A DNA stretch of 64,000 nucleotides from Bradyrhizobium niftali (GTDB lineage Bacteria > Pseudomonadota > Alphaproteobacteria > Rhizobiales > Xanthobacteraceae). The DNA is taken from contig NZ_SPQT01000006.1 of NCBI RefSeq assembly GCF_004571025.1, positions 62,001 through 126,000 on the forward strand, read 5' to 3'. Of this stretch, positions 1-7,734 are shown piece by piece. Numbering within the stretch: the first letter of the stretch is position 1; every line of letters begins with the position of its first letter. A model generated the notes under the pieces. It did no database searches, was not told the origin of the DNA, and saw nothing but the letters and a program-made list of their open reading frames with translations. A program made the position numbers and the translations under genes.

Positions 1-231
1 ACAGTCAGGATTGCTTCGCTACGTTTGCAACAACGGAGATCTGGGCTCCGTCATCCCCGCGCAACGGCGAAGCCGTTGTCGCTGGAGGTGCGAGGCATGG
101 GACGCAACGCGTCCCATGGGGAGCCTCGAAGGATGCACGGCCGAGATGCAGCCGGGCCGTCGCCCTTCGAGGCTCGCCGAAGAGGCGAGCACCTCAGGGT
201 GACGGTGATTGATGCGAGCGCTGCTTAATCC
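1..231. repeat. Intergenic mosaic of short palindromes
   Basis: No gene is supported here. The stretch is built of inverted repeats: CAACGGC/GCCGTTG (62-68 and 72-78), CATGGGACGC/GCGTCCCATG (96-105 and 109-118), and AGCCTCGAAGG near 121-132 matched by CCTTCGAGGCT near 163-174. This looks like a composite intergenic palindromic element of the sort scattered through Bradyrhizobium genomes. It ends just before the stop codon of the minus-strand gene at 235, so it would lie in that gene's 3' untranslated region. The left boundary may lie outside the window. Confidence 0.5.
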
Positions 232-234
232 CGA

Positions 235-594
235 TCACCCGCAATTCCACACCGCGCCGATCGGCGTGCGCGTCCAGCACGGACCGAAGCTGCCGCCATT
301 GTAGCGACTGCCGCCAAAGCCGGGCTGGCCGAAATAGTGCCACTCGCCATCCCAGCGATAATACTGGGGAACCGGATCGATGTACCAATGGCGCCGGTCG
401 TTGCGCGCAAGGCGCCGCATTGCGTCCTTCTGTTTGTAGAGCGGAATGCTGTTGCTCAGCGGTTGACGGTAGCCCGGCAGGAAGCCGTAGCCATGCCAGA
501 CCGGCTTGGGGCGTTTTTGAATTGACGCAGCGGGCGCGACAGCGGGCAGCAGCGACAGGATGACAGCAATAGATAGACACAGAAGGCGCGACAT
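235..594 (-). CDS. Small secreted protein of unknown function
   Basis: A 119-residue protein starting MSRLLCLSIAVILS. An in-frame ATG 36 nt upstream is possible, but this start places a clean Sec signal peptide at residues 1-22, with cleavage probably after an APA motif. The mature part is rich in Tyr, Trp, Gly and Pro, with segments such as YYRWDGEWHYFG and a Cys-containing end (GPCWTRTP, VWNCG). The two cysteines could form a disulfide in the periplasm. I do not recognise the family. It is transcribed alone, facing away from the mutarotase gene's 3' end. Confidence 0.6.
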   Translation of the reverse strand: MSRLLCLSIAVILSLLPAVAPAASIQKRPKPVWHGYGFLPGYRQPLSNSIPLYKQKDAMRRLARNDRRHWYIDPVPQYYRWDGEWHYFGQPGFGGSRYNGGSFGPCWTRTPIGAVWNCG

Positions 595-741
595 GAATCG
601 ACCATAGACAGGCGGTTGCGAGATGACCATTCAAATCCGAGTGCGGAACTGTCTGCAGCCACGCGCAGGATAGCGCAAACGGGAATCGCGTCACGCCTTA
701 CGCCAAGAGCGGCGATCCATTGATCGAACGCAAGGCGGCCT

Positions 742-1185
742 CTAGCTGATCACGCCCTTGCGGATCAGGAAGCATCCATAGCCCCTGCTATCGCCGACCT
801 GCACGACGCCGAAGCTCGCCGCCGCCGCGCGATAGAAATCCGGACGCGTGAGTTTGCCGGGAGCGACAGTGCGGTCGGCGGCGCGCTCGATCTCCGCAAG
901 CACCGCACGCTGCACGTCGGGCACGCGATCGGGATCGTCCACGGGCATCATCACGCGCACCGGATCGGGATCGAAATCGTCGAGCGGGTAGACCGACATG
1001 ATGGCGCGGGCGGCCGTCTCCATGCGCATGCCGGGCAACCGGATCAGGCGCTGCGAGGATGTCGTTTTGGCGATACGCGTTGCCGGATGATTGGCGTCGA
1101 CGAAAACGAGGTCGTCGCCATGGCCCATCGAGGCCAGGAGCCAGAGCAGATCGGGCGTCAGGATCGGATCGATCGATTTCAGCAT
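742..1185 (-). CDS. RbsD/FucU-family sugar mutarotase
   Basis: A 147-residue protein of the RbsD/FucU fold, close to the family's usual 140-150 residues. The N-terminus (MLKSIDPILTPDLLWLLASMGHGD) has the conserved HGD motif around residue 22-24, and the C-terminus has the typical RGYGCFLIRKGV ending. Members interconvert alpha and beta anomers of fucose or ribose in the cytoplasm. No fucose catabolic or transport gene is beside it here, so the substrate is open; L-fucose-type mutarotase is the best guess. An AGGGGAAA stretch lies upstream of the ATG. The gene is divergent from the caspase-like gene. Confidence 0.85.
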   Translation of the reverse strand: MLKSIDPILTPDLLWLLASMGHGDDLVFVDANHPATRIAKTTSSQRLIRLPGMRMETAARAIMSVYPLDDFDPDPVRVMMPVDDPDRVPDVQRAVLAEIERAADRTVAPGKLTRPDFYRAAAASFGVVQVGDSRGYGCFLIRKGVIS

Positions 1186-1259
1186 GTGACGGCATTTCCC
1201 CTGAAGGCTTGTCTCTTCTGTCGCCGGCGAAACCGACGATTCACCATAGCAGGTTCCAA

Positions 1260-1302
1260 GCGTGATTCAGATCACGCAGCCCCCCATGGTGATAGGGATC
1301 AC
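1260..1302. promoter_or_regulatory. Two tandem CRP/FNR-type inverted repeats
   Basis: Two operator-like sites with the same layout lie between the divergent mutarotase and caspase-like genes. Site 1 (1260-1277) is GCGTGAT-N4-ATCACGC. Site 2 (1289-1302) is GTGAT-N4-ATCAC. Both fit the GTGA-N6-TCAC core shared by CRP-type sites of the CRP/FNR superfamily. Centres are 27 bp apart; the second is about 82 bp before the caspase-like start codon. Which regulator binds is not known from sequence. Confidence 0.5.
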
Positions 1303-1377
1303 GGACCCCTGGCTCGAACGCGGCCAAGCTTCATCGCAACCAATCTCGCATCGAGATCAGTGCCAGAGGAGCACGCC

Positions 1378-3216
1378 ATGTTCCGCCTAAAGCCTTTCCT
1401 GATGACTGCGGGCCTCATCGGAAGCCTGTTCGGCTTCGCCTGCGGGCCTGTTTCCGCGCAAGTGGCCCCGGTCGAGCCGGCTCCTGCCGTGCTGCAAGGC
1501 CCGGAGCAGCGGGTGGCGCTGGTGATCGGCAATTCGAACTACAAGAACGCGCCACAGCTCGTGAACCCCGACAACGACGCGGAGTCGATGGCGAAGTTCC
1601 TGAATTCGGCCGGCTTCGAGGTGGTCGCCGCGACCGACCTGACCCAGAACGACATGCTCCGCGTGGTGCAGGACTTTTCCGCCAAGGTGTCCTCGCGTGG
1701 CCCCAACACCGTGGCGATGGTCTATTACGCCGGTCACGGCGTGCAGCTCGCCGGTGAGAATTATCTCGTTCCCGTCGACGCCAAGGTCTCGAGCCCGACC
1801 GAGCTCGTCAACAATTCGGTGCGTCTGGTCGACGTGATGTCGACGCTGGAGACGATCCCGAGCCGCATGCGCATCGTCATCCTCGATGCCTGCCGCAACA
1901 ACCCGTTCCCGAGCATCAACGACGCCGGCCGCGGCCTTGCCATCGTCGATGCGCCGAACGGCTCGATCGTCGGTTATTCGACCGCGCCGGGCGCCGAGGC
2001 GCTCGACGGCACCGGCGGCCACAGCCCCTACACCCAGGCCTTCCTCAACGTCGCGCGCGAGCCCAACGTGCCCATCGAGCAGCTGTTCAAGCGCGTGCGT
2101 CTGCAAGTGAACCAGACCACCAGCGGCGCGCAGATCCCGTGGGAGAGCTCGTCGCTGACATCAGACTTCACCTTCTTCGGCGACACCGCCGTCGCCGCCA
2201 ACCGCGCGCCGGTGAATGCGCCCGTCGTGCAGATGGCCTCCAACCTGCCGAGCCGCTCGACGCGCCAGGCCTATGACTACGTCGTGTCAGAGGGACGGCC
2301 GGAGTACTATCAGGAGTTCATCCAGATGTATCCGCACGATCCGCTGTGCGACCACATCCGCTGGCTGCTCAACAACCTGCTGATCTCGCAGGCCTGGCAC
2401 AAGGCGGTGCTCGCGAACTCGCCGCTCGGCTACCAGACCTTCTACGACAGCTATGGCAACAGCCCCTACGCCGTGTCCGCGCTGAAGCTCGCAGCGCAGC
2501 CGAAGCTGATCCCGCTGATGCAGGCGACGAAGTTCCTGGCCCCGCAGAACATTGCCCCGACCTTCAAGATCAGCAATCTGGGCCAGCCCAAATACATGCC
2601 GTTGCAGCAGGGCAATGGTGGTGGTCAGATGAATGGAAATCTGCCGGTCGTGCAGAAGCCTGTCGACGGCAACGTCATCGGCAAGCTCGGCAATGGCGGC
2701 CAGATCGTCAACCTGCCGGCGGGCAACAACCAGCCGAACCAGAACGGCACGCCGTCGCCGACCCCGGGCAAGATCGTCACCCTGCCCGCACCGACCAACA
2801 CCACGACCAACAATGGCGGCATCGGCAAGATCGTGACGCTGCCCGCGACCAACAACACCACGCAGAATGGCGGCAGCAACAATGCCGGCACTGCCAATGG
2901 CAAGACCAATGGCACGCCTGGCAAGATCGTGAGCATGCCGGTGAATGTCGGCAAGGGCGGCACGACTGTCGAGACCAAGCCGGTCATTCAGACGCAGACC
3001 AACCCGATCCGCGTCAACAACGGCAACACCGGCATCGTGAAGCTCAACAATAACCCGGTGAACAAGGTGCAAGTCCAGAACAACCAGCAGAACAACCGCC
3101 CGCAGTTCAATGCGACCAACCGGATGGTCAACAACGGCGGCAACAACTTCCGGCAGTCGATGAACCAGGCGCCCGCCATGGGCAGCGGCAACAATCAGCG
3201 CGGCTTCATGCACTGA
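1378..3216 (+). CDS. Secreted caspase-like (peptidase C14) protein with Asn/Gln-rich repeat tail
   Basis: A 612-residue protein. The start at 1378 follows an AGAGGAG ribosome site and gives a signal peptide at residues 1-27; upstream in-frame codons would only add non-signal sequence. Residues about 44-265 form a caspase/metacaspase p20-like domain with the catalytic dyad visible: His120 in YYAGHGVQ and Cys172 in LDACRNNPF. A middle region (about 290-400) is rich in aromatic residues. The last 200 residues are low complexity, rich in Asn, Gln, Gly and Thr, with at least four GKIV-type repeats (GQIVNLP, GKIVTLP twice, GKIVSMP). It is probably periplasmic or exported. Substrate is unknown; metacaspase-type enzymes usually cut after Arg or Lys. 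Confidence 0.88.
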   Translation: MFRLKPFLMTAGLIGSLFGFACGPVSAQVAPVEPAPAVLQGPEQRVALVIGNSNYKNAPQLVNPDNDAESMAKFLNSAGFEVVAATDLTQNDMLRVVQDFSAKVSSRGPNTVAMVYYAGHGVQLAGENYLVPVDAKVSSPTELVNNSVRLVDVMSTLETIPSRMRIVILDACRNNPFPSINDAGRGLAIVDAPNGSIVGYSTAPGAEALDGTGGHSPYTQAFLNVAREPNVPIEQLFKRVRLQVNQTTSGAQIPWESSSLTSDFTFFGDTAVAANRAPVNAPVVQMASNLPSRSTRQAYDYVVSEGRPEYYQEFIQMYPHDPLCDHIRWLLNNLLISQAWHKAVLANSPLGYQTFYDSYGNSPYAVSALKLAAQPKLIPLMQATKFLAPQNIAPTFKISNLGQPKYMPLQQGNGGGQMNGNLPVVQKPVDGNVIGKLGNGGQIVNLPAGNNQPNQNGTPSPTPGKIVTLPAPTNTTTNNGGIGKIVTLPATNNTTQNGGSNNAGTANGKTNGTPGKIVSMPVNVGKGGTTVETKPVIQTQTNPIRVNNGNTGIVKLNNNPVNKVQVQNNQQNNRPQFNATNRMVNNGGNNFRQSMNQAPAMGSGNNQRGFMH

Positions 3217-3239
3217 GTGCGCGAGAAGCGCAGACGACA

Positions 3240-3274
3240 AAGGGGCGGAGCAGTGATGCTCCGCCCCTTCTTCG
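3240..3274 (+). terminator. Rho-independent-type terminator of the caspase-like gene
   Basis: A perfect stem lies 24 nt after the stop codon: AGGGGCGGAGCA (3241-3252), a GTGA loop, and TGCTCCGCCCCT (3257-3268), extended by one A-T pair. It is followed by TCTTCG, so the T tract is weak but the stem is very stable. Confidence 0.75.
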
Positions 3275-3291
3275 CGTCAGCTCTCAAACGT

Positions 3292-3391
3292 CGTCATTCC
3301 GGGATGCGCCGCAAGGCGCAGGCCCGGAATCCATACTTATTATCGTGGTTATAGATTCCGGGTTCACGCTTCGCGTGCCCCGGAATGACGA
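3292..3391. repeat. Palindromic intergenic repeat, copy A
   Basis: The element begins CGTCATTCCGGG and ends CCGGAATGACG, which are inverted copies. Internal halves carry a GGCCCGGAATC block and an ATTCCGGGTTC block. It ends at the base next to the stop codon of the threonine dehydratase gene (stop begins at 3392). The same architecture recurs at 51453, 56069, 60745 and 62848. Confidence 0.8.
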
Positions 3392-4375
3392 CTAAGCCAC
3401 CAGCTCGGCAAACAGATCCGCGTCGACATTGCCGCCGGAGAGCACGATGACGACGTTCTTGCCGGCGACGTCGAGACGTCCCGCGAGCAGCGCGGCAAGG
3501 CCGACGGCACCGCCGGGCTCGACCACCAGCTTCAGCTCGCGATAGGCGAACGCCACCGCCGCGCCGACTTCCTTGTCGGATGCCGTGACGCCGCGCGCGA
3601 GCAGCTTGCTGTTGATCGCAAAGGTCATCTCGCCGGGGATCAGCGCCATCAGCGCATCGCAGATGGTGCGGCCCGCGGGCGCGTGCGGCTCGCGATGGCC
3701 CGCGGTCAGCGAAAGGTTGTGATCGTCGAATGCTTCGGGCTCGGCCACCACGATCTGCGCCAGCGGGTATCGCGCCTTGATCGCGGTCGCGACGCCGGCG
3801 ATCAGGCCGCCGCCGGAGGCCGGTGCCACCACGATGTCGGGGCTGAGGCCCAGCGTTGCCATGTCTTCCGCGATCTCGCGGCCGGCGGTGCCCTGCCCCG
3901 CGATCACGAAGGGATCGTCATACGGCCTGACCAGCGTCGCGCCGCGCTTCTCGGCGATGCCGCGCGAGATCGCCTCGCGGTCGTCGCGGTCGCGGTCGTA
4001 CAGCACGACCTCGGCGCCATAGGATTTGGTGCGCTCGCGCTTCGACAGCGGCGCGTCCGCAGGCATCACGATGGTCGCCTGCATGTCGAGGATCTTGGCC
4101 GCCGCCGCCACGCCCTGGGCGTGGTTGCCGGAGGAGAATGCCACGACGCCGCCGGCGCGCTGGTCCTGCGGGATCGAGGCGACCTTGTTGAAGGCGCCAC
4201 GGAACTTGAAGGAGCCGGTGCGCTGGAGCATCTCCGGCTTCAGGAACACTTTGGCGCCGACGCGCTCATTGAGCACGGGAAAGGACAACAGCGGGGTACG
4301 GATGGCGAAGGGCGCGATCACCCGCGCTGCGGCATCGATATCGGCGGGGCCGATCGGAAGGGGCTGTTCGGTCAT
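3392..4375 (-). CDS. Threonine/serine dehydratase (PLP fold type II)
   Basis: A 327-residue catabolic-size threonine/serine ammonia-lyase without the C-terminal regulatory ACT domains of long IlvA forms. The PLP-binding lysine is K57 in the GSFKFRGA motif. The SSGNHAQG motif follows near residue 80, and the glycine-rich phosphate-binding loop is SGGGLIAG. The enzyme converts L-threonine to 2-oxobutanoate and ammonia (or serine to pyruvate) in the cytoplasm. Related possibilities are threo-3-hydroxyaspartate dehydratase or serine racemase; sequence alone does not separate them. The gene stands alone, convergent with the caspase-like gene. Confidence 0.85.
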   Translation of the reverse strand: MTEQPLPIGPADIDAAARVIAPFAIRTPLLSFPVLNERVGAKVFLKPEMLQRTGSFKFRGAFNKVASIPQDQRAGGVVAFSSGNHAQGVAAAAKILDMQATIVMPADAPLSKRERTKSYGAEVVLYDRDRDDREAISRGIAEKRGATLVRPYDDPFVIAGQGTAGREIAEDMATLGLSPDIVVAPASGGGLIAGVATAIKARYPLAQIVVAEPEAFDDHNLSLTAGHREPHAPAGRTICDALMALIPGEMTFAINSKLLARGVTASDKEVGAAVAFAYRELKLVVEPGGAVGLAALLAGRLDVAGKNVVIVLSGGNVDADLFAELVA

Positions 4376-4437
4376 GGCTGACCTTATCGCGGCGGATGAG
4401 GCCCGGGCAAGACACCTCCGCGCGAGGGTTTCGAAAG

Positions 4438-4535
4438 CGTTTTAGAGCGAAGTGGATACCGGTTCGCGTGAGGAAAACGCGTCAAAACAAGAATCTAGAG
4501 CCCGGTCCGATCCATCGGAACGGAAATGGCTCTAG
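4438..4535. repeat. Intergenic cruciform-type repeat (GAGCGAAGTGGATACCGG type)
   Basis: A compact element beginning TTTTAGAGCGAAGTGG. It contains outer arms CTAGAGC (4495-4501) and GCTCTAG (4529-4535), with an inner near-perfect stem CCGGTCCGAT/ATCGGAACGG. I recognise this type as a common dispersed Bradyrhizobium intergenic repeat. It lies six bases from the stop codon of the minus-strand glycosyltransferase gene and could fold in its 3' RNA. Confidence 0.65.
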
Positions 4536-4540
4536 CCCCT

Positions 4541-5599
4541 TCAGGCGACGAAGCGCGGCTGTTCCCCGCCGTTCCCGCCGGGCAGCACCGCGCCGACCGC
4601 CCTGATGCTGTCGATAAAGGCCCTCGCCGAGGCTTCCCAGGTGTAGTTGGCGGCGAATTCGACGCAGGCCTGCCGGGAAATGTCGAGCGCGGCGAAGCAG
4701 GCATTGTGCAGATCGTGATCGAGGGCGCCGACCGGCGCATCGCCGATCACGTCGCGGGGGCCCTTCACCGGGAAGGCCGCGACCGGCAGGCCGCTTGCGA
4801 GCGCTTCCAGCAGCACCAGGCCGAAGGTATCGGTCTTGCTGGGAAACACGAACACGTCGGCGGCCGCATAGATGTCCGCCAGCGCCTCGCCGTGCTTCTC
4901 GCCGAGGAAGATCGCGTCGGGATAGGCCTCTTCGAGCGAAGCCCGCGCCGGGCCATCGCCGACGACCACCTTGGTGCCCGGCAGCTTGAGGTCGAGGAAC
5001 GCCTCGAGATTCTTTTCCACCGCGACGCGGCCGACCGAGAGGAACACCGGGGCCGGCAGGCAGAGATCGATCGCGCGGGGATGGAATAAGTGCGTGTCGA
5101 CGCCGCGCGGCCACAGCACGACATTGTCAAAGCCGCGCTCGGTCAGCTCGCGGGCGAGCGCCGGGGTCGCCGCCATCACGGCACGGCTCGGCGCATGGAA
5201 GCGGCGCAGCGCCCGCCAGATCAGGGATTCCGGAACCGGCACCCTGGCGCGGACATATTCGGGGAAGCGGGTGTGGAAGCTGGTCGTGAACGGCAGCTTG
5301 CGCTGTCGGCAATAGCGGCGGACCATCAGGCCGATCGGCCCTTCGGTCGCGATATGGATGCTGTCGGGCCGAGCTTCCGCGATCAGCTTCGCGATTCGCG
5401 CCGGGCGGGGCATCGCTAGCCGCACGTCGCGATAGCTCGGCATCGCGAAGGTGCGGAACGATTGCGGCGTCAGGAACGTGAACTCGACGCCGAGACCTTC
5501 AACGTTAAGCCCTTTGGCGGCGTCAGCAAGCTTGGTCAGCGTCCGAACCACACCGTTGACTTGCGGGTGCCAGGCGTCGGTCGCGACCAGGATGCGCAT
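4541..5599 (-). CDS. Family 4 glycosyltransferase
   Basis: A 352-residue GT-B glycosyltransferase. The N-terminus MRILVATDAWHPQVNGVVRT is typical of GT4 enzymes. The sugar-nucleotide site is visible in SVGRVAVEKN and in the FPSKTDTFGLVLLEALASG block with its EX7E-type glutamates. The ATG overlaps the upstream phosphoesterase stop codon (TGATG), so the two are translationally coupled and likely act together. GT4 relatives include mannosyl-, glucosyl- and sulfoquinovosyl-lipid synthases. With a lipid-phosphoesterase-like partner, synthesis of a membrane glycolipid is a reasonable inference, but donor and acceptor are unknown. Confidence 0.85.
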   Translation of the reverse strand: MRILVATDAWHPQVNGVVRTLTKLADAAKGLNVEGLGVEFTFLTPQSFRTFAMPSYRDVRLAMPRPARIAKLIAEARPDSIHIATEGPIGLMVRRYCRQRKLPFTTSFHTRFPEYVRARVPVPESLIWRALRRFHAPSRAVMAATPALARELTERGFDNVVLWPRGVDTHLFHPRAIDLCLPAPVFLSVGRVAVEKNLEAFLDLKLPGTKVVVGDGPARASLEEAYPDAIFLGEKHGEALADIYAAADVFVFPSKTDTFGLVLLEALASGLPVAAFPVKGPRDVIGDAPVGALDHDLHNACFAALDISRQACVEFAANYTWEASARAFIDSIRAVGAVLPGGNGGEQPRFVA

Positions 5600-6411
5600 C
5601 AAGCGGCCCTTGCTGCGACCTGCGGGACGGTTGCCGGCTTCTGCGCCTGATCCGCCCAGGTGATGATCTCGAAATGGCCGTCGTCGTGCTCGACCAGCGC
5701 AGTGCAGCTCTCCACCCAGTCGCCGCAATTCATGTAGCGGATGCCGGCCTCGTCGCGGATCACGGCATAGTGGATGTGGCCGCAGATCACGCCGTCGGCG
5801 TCGTGACGGCGCGCTTCGGCGGCGAGCGCCTGCTCGAACGCGCCGATATAGTTCACGGCGTTCTTGACCTTCTGCTTGGCCCATTGCGACAGCGACCAAT
5901 AAGGCACCTTGAACATGCGCCGGAAGAAGTTGACGAAGCGATTCATCTGGATCGCGAAGTCGTAGGCCTTGTCGCCGAGATGGGCGAGCCAGCGCGCGTT
6001 CTGCACCACGAGGTCGAAGATGTCGCCGTGGATGACGAGATAGCGCTTGCCGTCCACGCCGGTGTGGACGGTGTTCTCGACCACGTCGATGCCGCCGAAA
6101 TGCGTGCCGTAATAATTGCGCAGGAACTCGTCGTGATTGCCGGGGATGTAGATCACCTTGGCGCCCTTGCGCGCCTTGCGCAAAAGCTTCTGGACGAGGT
6201 CGTTATGCGATTGCGGCCAGTGCCAGCTCGATTTCAGCGCCCAGCCGTCGACGATGTCGCCGACGAGGTAGATCGTCTCGGCGTCATGGTAGCGCAGGAA
6301 GTCGAGCAGAAGGTCGGCTTGTGAACCGCGGGCTCCGAGATGAACGTCGGAGATAAACAAGGTGCGAAAGCGCCTTTCAGGGCTCTCGTCACTCATATCG
6401 TAGCTTCCCAT
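5599..6411 (-). CDS. LpxH-like metallophosphoesterase (UDP-2,3-diacylglucosamine diphosphatase family)
   Basis: A 270-residue calcineurin-like phosphoesterase. Metal ligands appear in order: D22 and H24 (SDVHLG), D52 (VGDIVDG), N92/H93 (GNHDE), H128 (VIHGD) and a final GHIH motif. The layout matches the LpxH/YbbF family, although the protein is about 30 residues longer than classic LpxH. An internal start at MSDESPERR is possible. LpxH cleaves UDP-2,3-diacylglucosamine in lipid A synthesis. Many alphaproteobacteria use LpxI for that step, so this paralogue may act on another lipid or nucleotide. It is first in a two-gene operon with the glycosyltransferase. Confidence 0.8.
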   Translation of the reverse strand: MGSYDMSDESPERRFRTLFISDVHLGARGSQADLLLDFLRYHDAETIYLVGDIVDGWALKSSWHWPQSHNDLVQKLLRKARKGAKVIYIPGNHDEFLRNYYGTHFGGIDVVENTVHTGVDGKRYLVIHGDIFDLVVQNARWLAHLGDKAYDFAIQMNRFVNFFRRMFKVPYWSLSQWAKQKVKNAVNYIGAFEQALAAEARRHDADGVICGHIHYAVIRDEAGIRYMNCGDWVESCTALVEHDDGHFEIITWADQAQKPATVPQVAARAA

Positions 6412-6625
6412 GCGACAGCCTGTAACAATATCCCGTGACAGGGGGATGACCGATTGAACCTTTGAGGCACCTCAGATACGAATCAAACCTCGCCTCGCCC
6501 TCCCCGCGAATATCAGTCGCATGCGACAATCAGGCGACATGAAGCGGCCATGGCTGTCCGCAAAAGCCCGGCCCCGTCGCCTTATTGGTTAACGGCAGGG
6601 GCCGGCGCGCAGCTCGAGGCCGGCG

Positions 6626-7426
6626 TCAGTAGAACTTGTGGAAATGATGGATCGGCCCGTGGCCGTGGCCGACGCTGAAGCGGTCGGCAGCCGCAATCGC
6701 GGCGCTGATCCAGGCCTTGGCGTTGCGCACCGCCTGTTCGAGAGTCTCGCCCCTGGCAAGACCCGCCGCCACGGCCGAGGACAGCGAACAGCCGGTGCCA
6801 TGGGTGTTTCGGGTGGCAACGCGGGGCGCGGCGAGCGCGATCGCGCTTTCGGACGTGACGAGATAGTCGATGCTCTCGGCACCCTCGCCGTGCCCGCCCT
6901 TGATCAGGACGGCACGGCAGCCGAGCGCCAGCAGGCGGCGCCCCTGGCTTTCGATCCCGGCCTCGCTGGCCGCGACCTGCTCGCCGAGCAGAGCCGCCGC
7001 CTCCGGCAGGTTCGGCGTGATCACCGAGGCCAGCGGCATTAGTCGTGTGCGCAGGGCTTCCACGGCTTCGGACGCCAGCAAGCGATCGCCTGACGTTGCG
7101 ACCATCACGGGATCGAGCACCACATGGCGCGGCTTCCAGCGCGCCAGCGCGGCCGCGATCGCATCGATGCTGGCGGCTTGGGCCACCATGCCGATCTTCA
7201 CCGCGCCGACGTCGAGATCGGAGAACACCGCATCGATCTGCGCAGTGACGAAATCAGCCGGCACCGCGTGAATGCCGGTGACACCGCGCGTGTTCTGCGC
7301 CGTCAGCGCCGTGATCGCGGAGGCGCAGTAGACGCCGAGCGCCGCGAAGGTCTTCAGATCCGCCTGGATGCCGGCGCCGCCGCTCGAGTCGGAGCCGGCA
7401 ATGGTGAGCGCCACGGGCGTCGTCAT
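6626..7426 (-). CDS. thiD: Bifunctional hydroxymethylpyrimidine kinase/phosphomethylpyrimidine kinase
   Basis: A 266-residue ribokinase-fold enzyme, the usual ThiD length. It phosphorylates HMP and then HMP-P to HMP-PP for thiamine synthesis in the cytoplasm. Visible marks are the N-terminal [19 protein letters not shown] motif, [11 protein letters not shown] in the middle, and the anion-hole/catalytic motif [12 protein letters not shown] near the C-terminus. The start at MTTPVALT is chosen because the family begins directly with this strand; an upstream ATG adds 23 unrelated residues. No other thiamine gene is adjacent and no TPP riboswitch was seen. Confidence 0.93.
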   Translation of the reverse strand: MTTPVALTIAGSDSSGGAGIQADLKTFAALGVYCASAITALTAQNTRGVTGIHAVPADFVTAQIDAVFSDLDVGAVKIGMVAQAASIDAIAAALARWKPRHVVLDPVMVATSGDRLLASEAVEALRTRLMPLASVITPNLPEAAALLGEQVAASEAGIESQGRRLLALGCRAVLIKGGHGEGAESIDYLVTSESAIALAAPRVATRNTHGTGCSLSSAVAAGLARGETLEQAVRNAKAWISAAIAAADRFSVGHGHGPIHHFHKFY

Positions 7427-7734
7427 CGCCGGATACAGTCGTTTGAGAGGAATACCGCCATGGCCTGTCCTAGCGCGACCATGGAACGCCAGCAAGCGGG
7501 GCCGGCCGCGGCAGCGGTGATTTGCGGCACGGCCGATCCGGGCCCAGGCGAGTCAGGCGGAGCCGATCCTGCCAGCATTGTCGCCCCGAATCAGGCACAT
7601 GCTGCAATATACGGCCCGACACGGCCTCGGCCCTTGGCCTCCACCATCGATGAGTGAGACCTTGGGCGGCAGAGCCGTCCAACGGCACCAATGCTGCGGG
7701 CCGACCCGACCTGCAAGCCTCTCGGGGTGGAACC
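7427..7734. other. 308-base intergenic region between divergent genes
   Basis: This gap lies between thiD (minus strand) and the hybrid histidine kinase (plus strand), so it must hold both promoters. I see no gene, repeat or convincing operator in it. A GGGGTGG stretch just upstream of the kinase start serves as a weak ribosome site. Confidence 0.5.

Noticed and set aside
2620..3210. Frameshift or assembly error as the cause of the Asn-rich tail
   Set aside because: The frame stays open with repeated GKIV units at the protein level, and a ribosome-independent stop plus terminator follow at the expected place.
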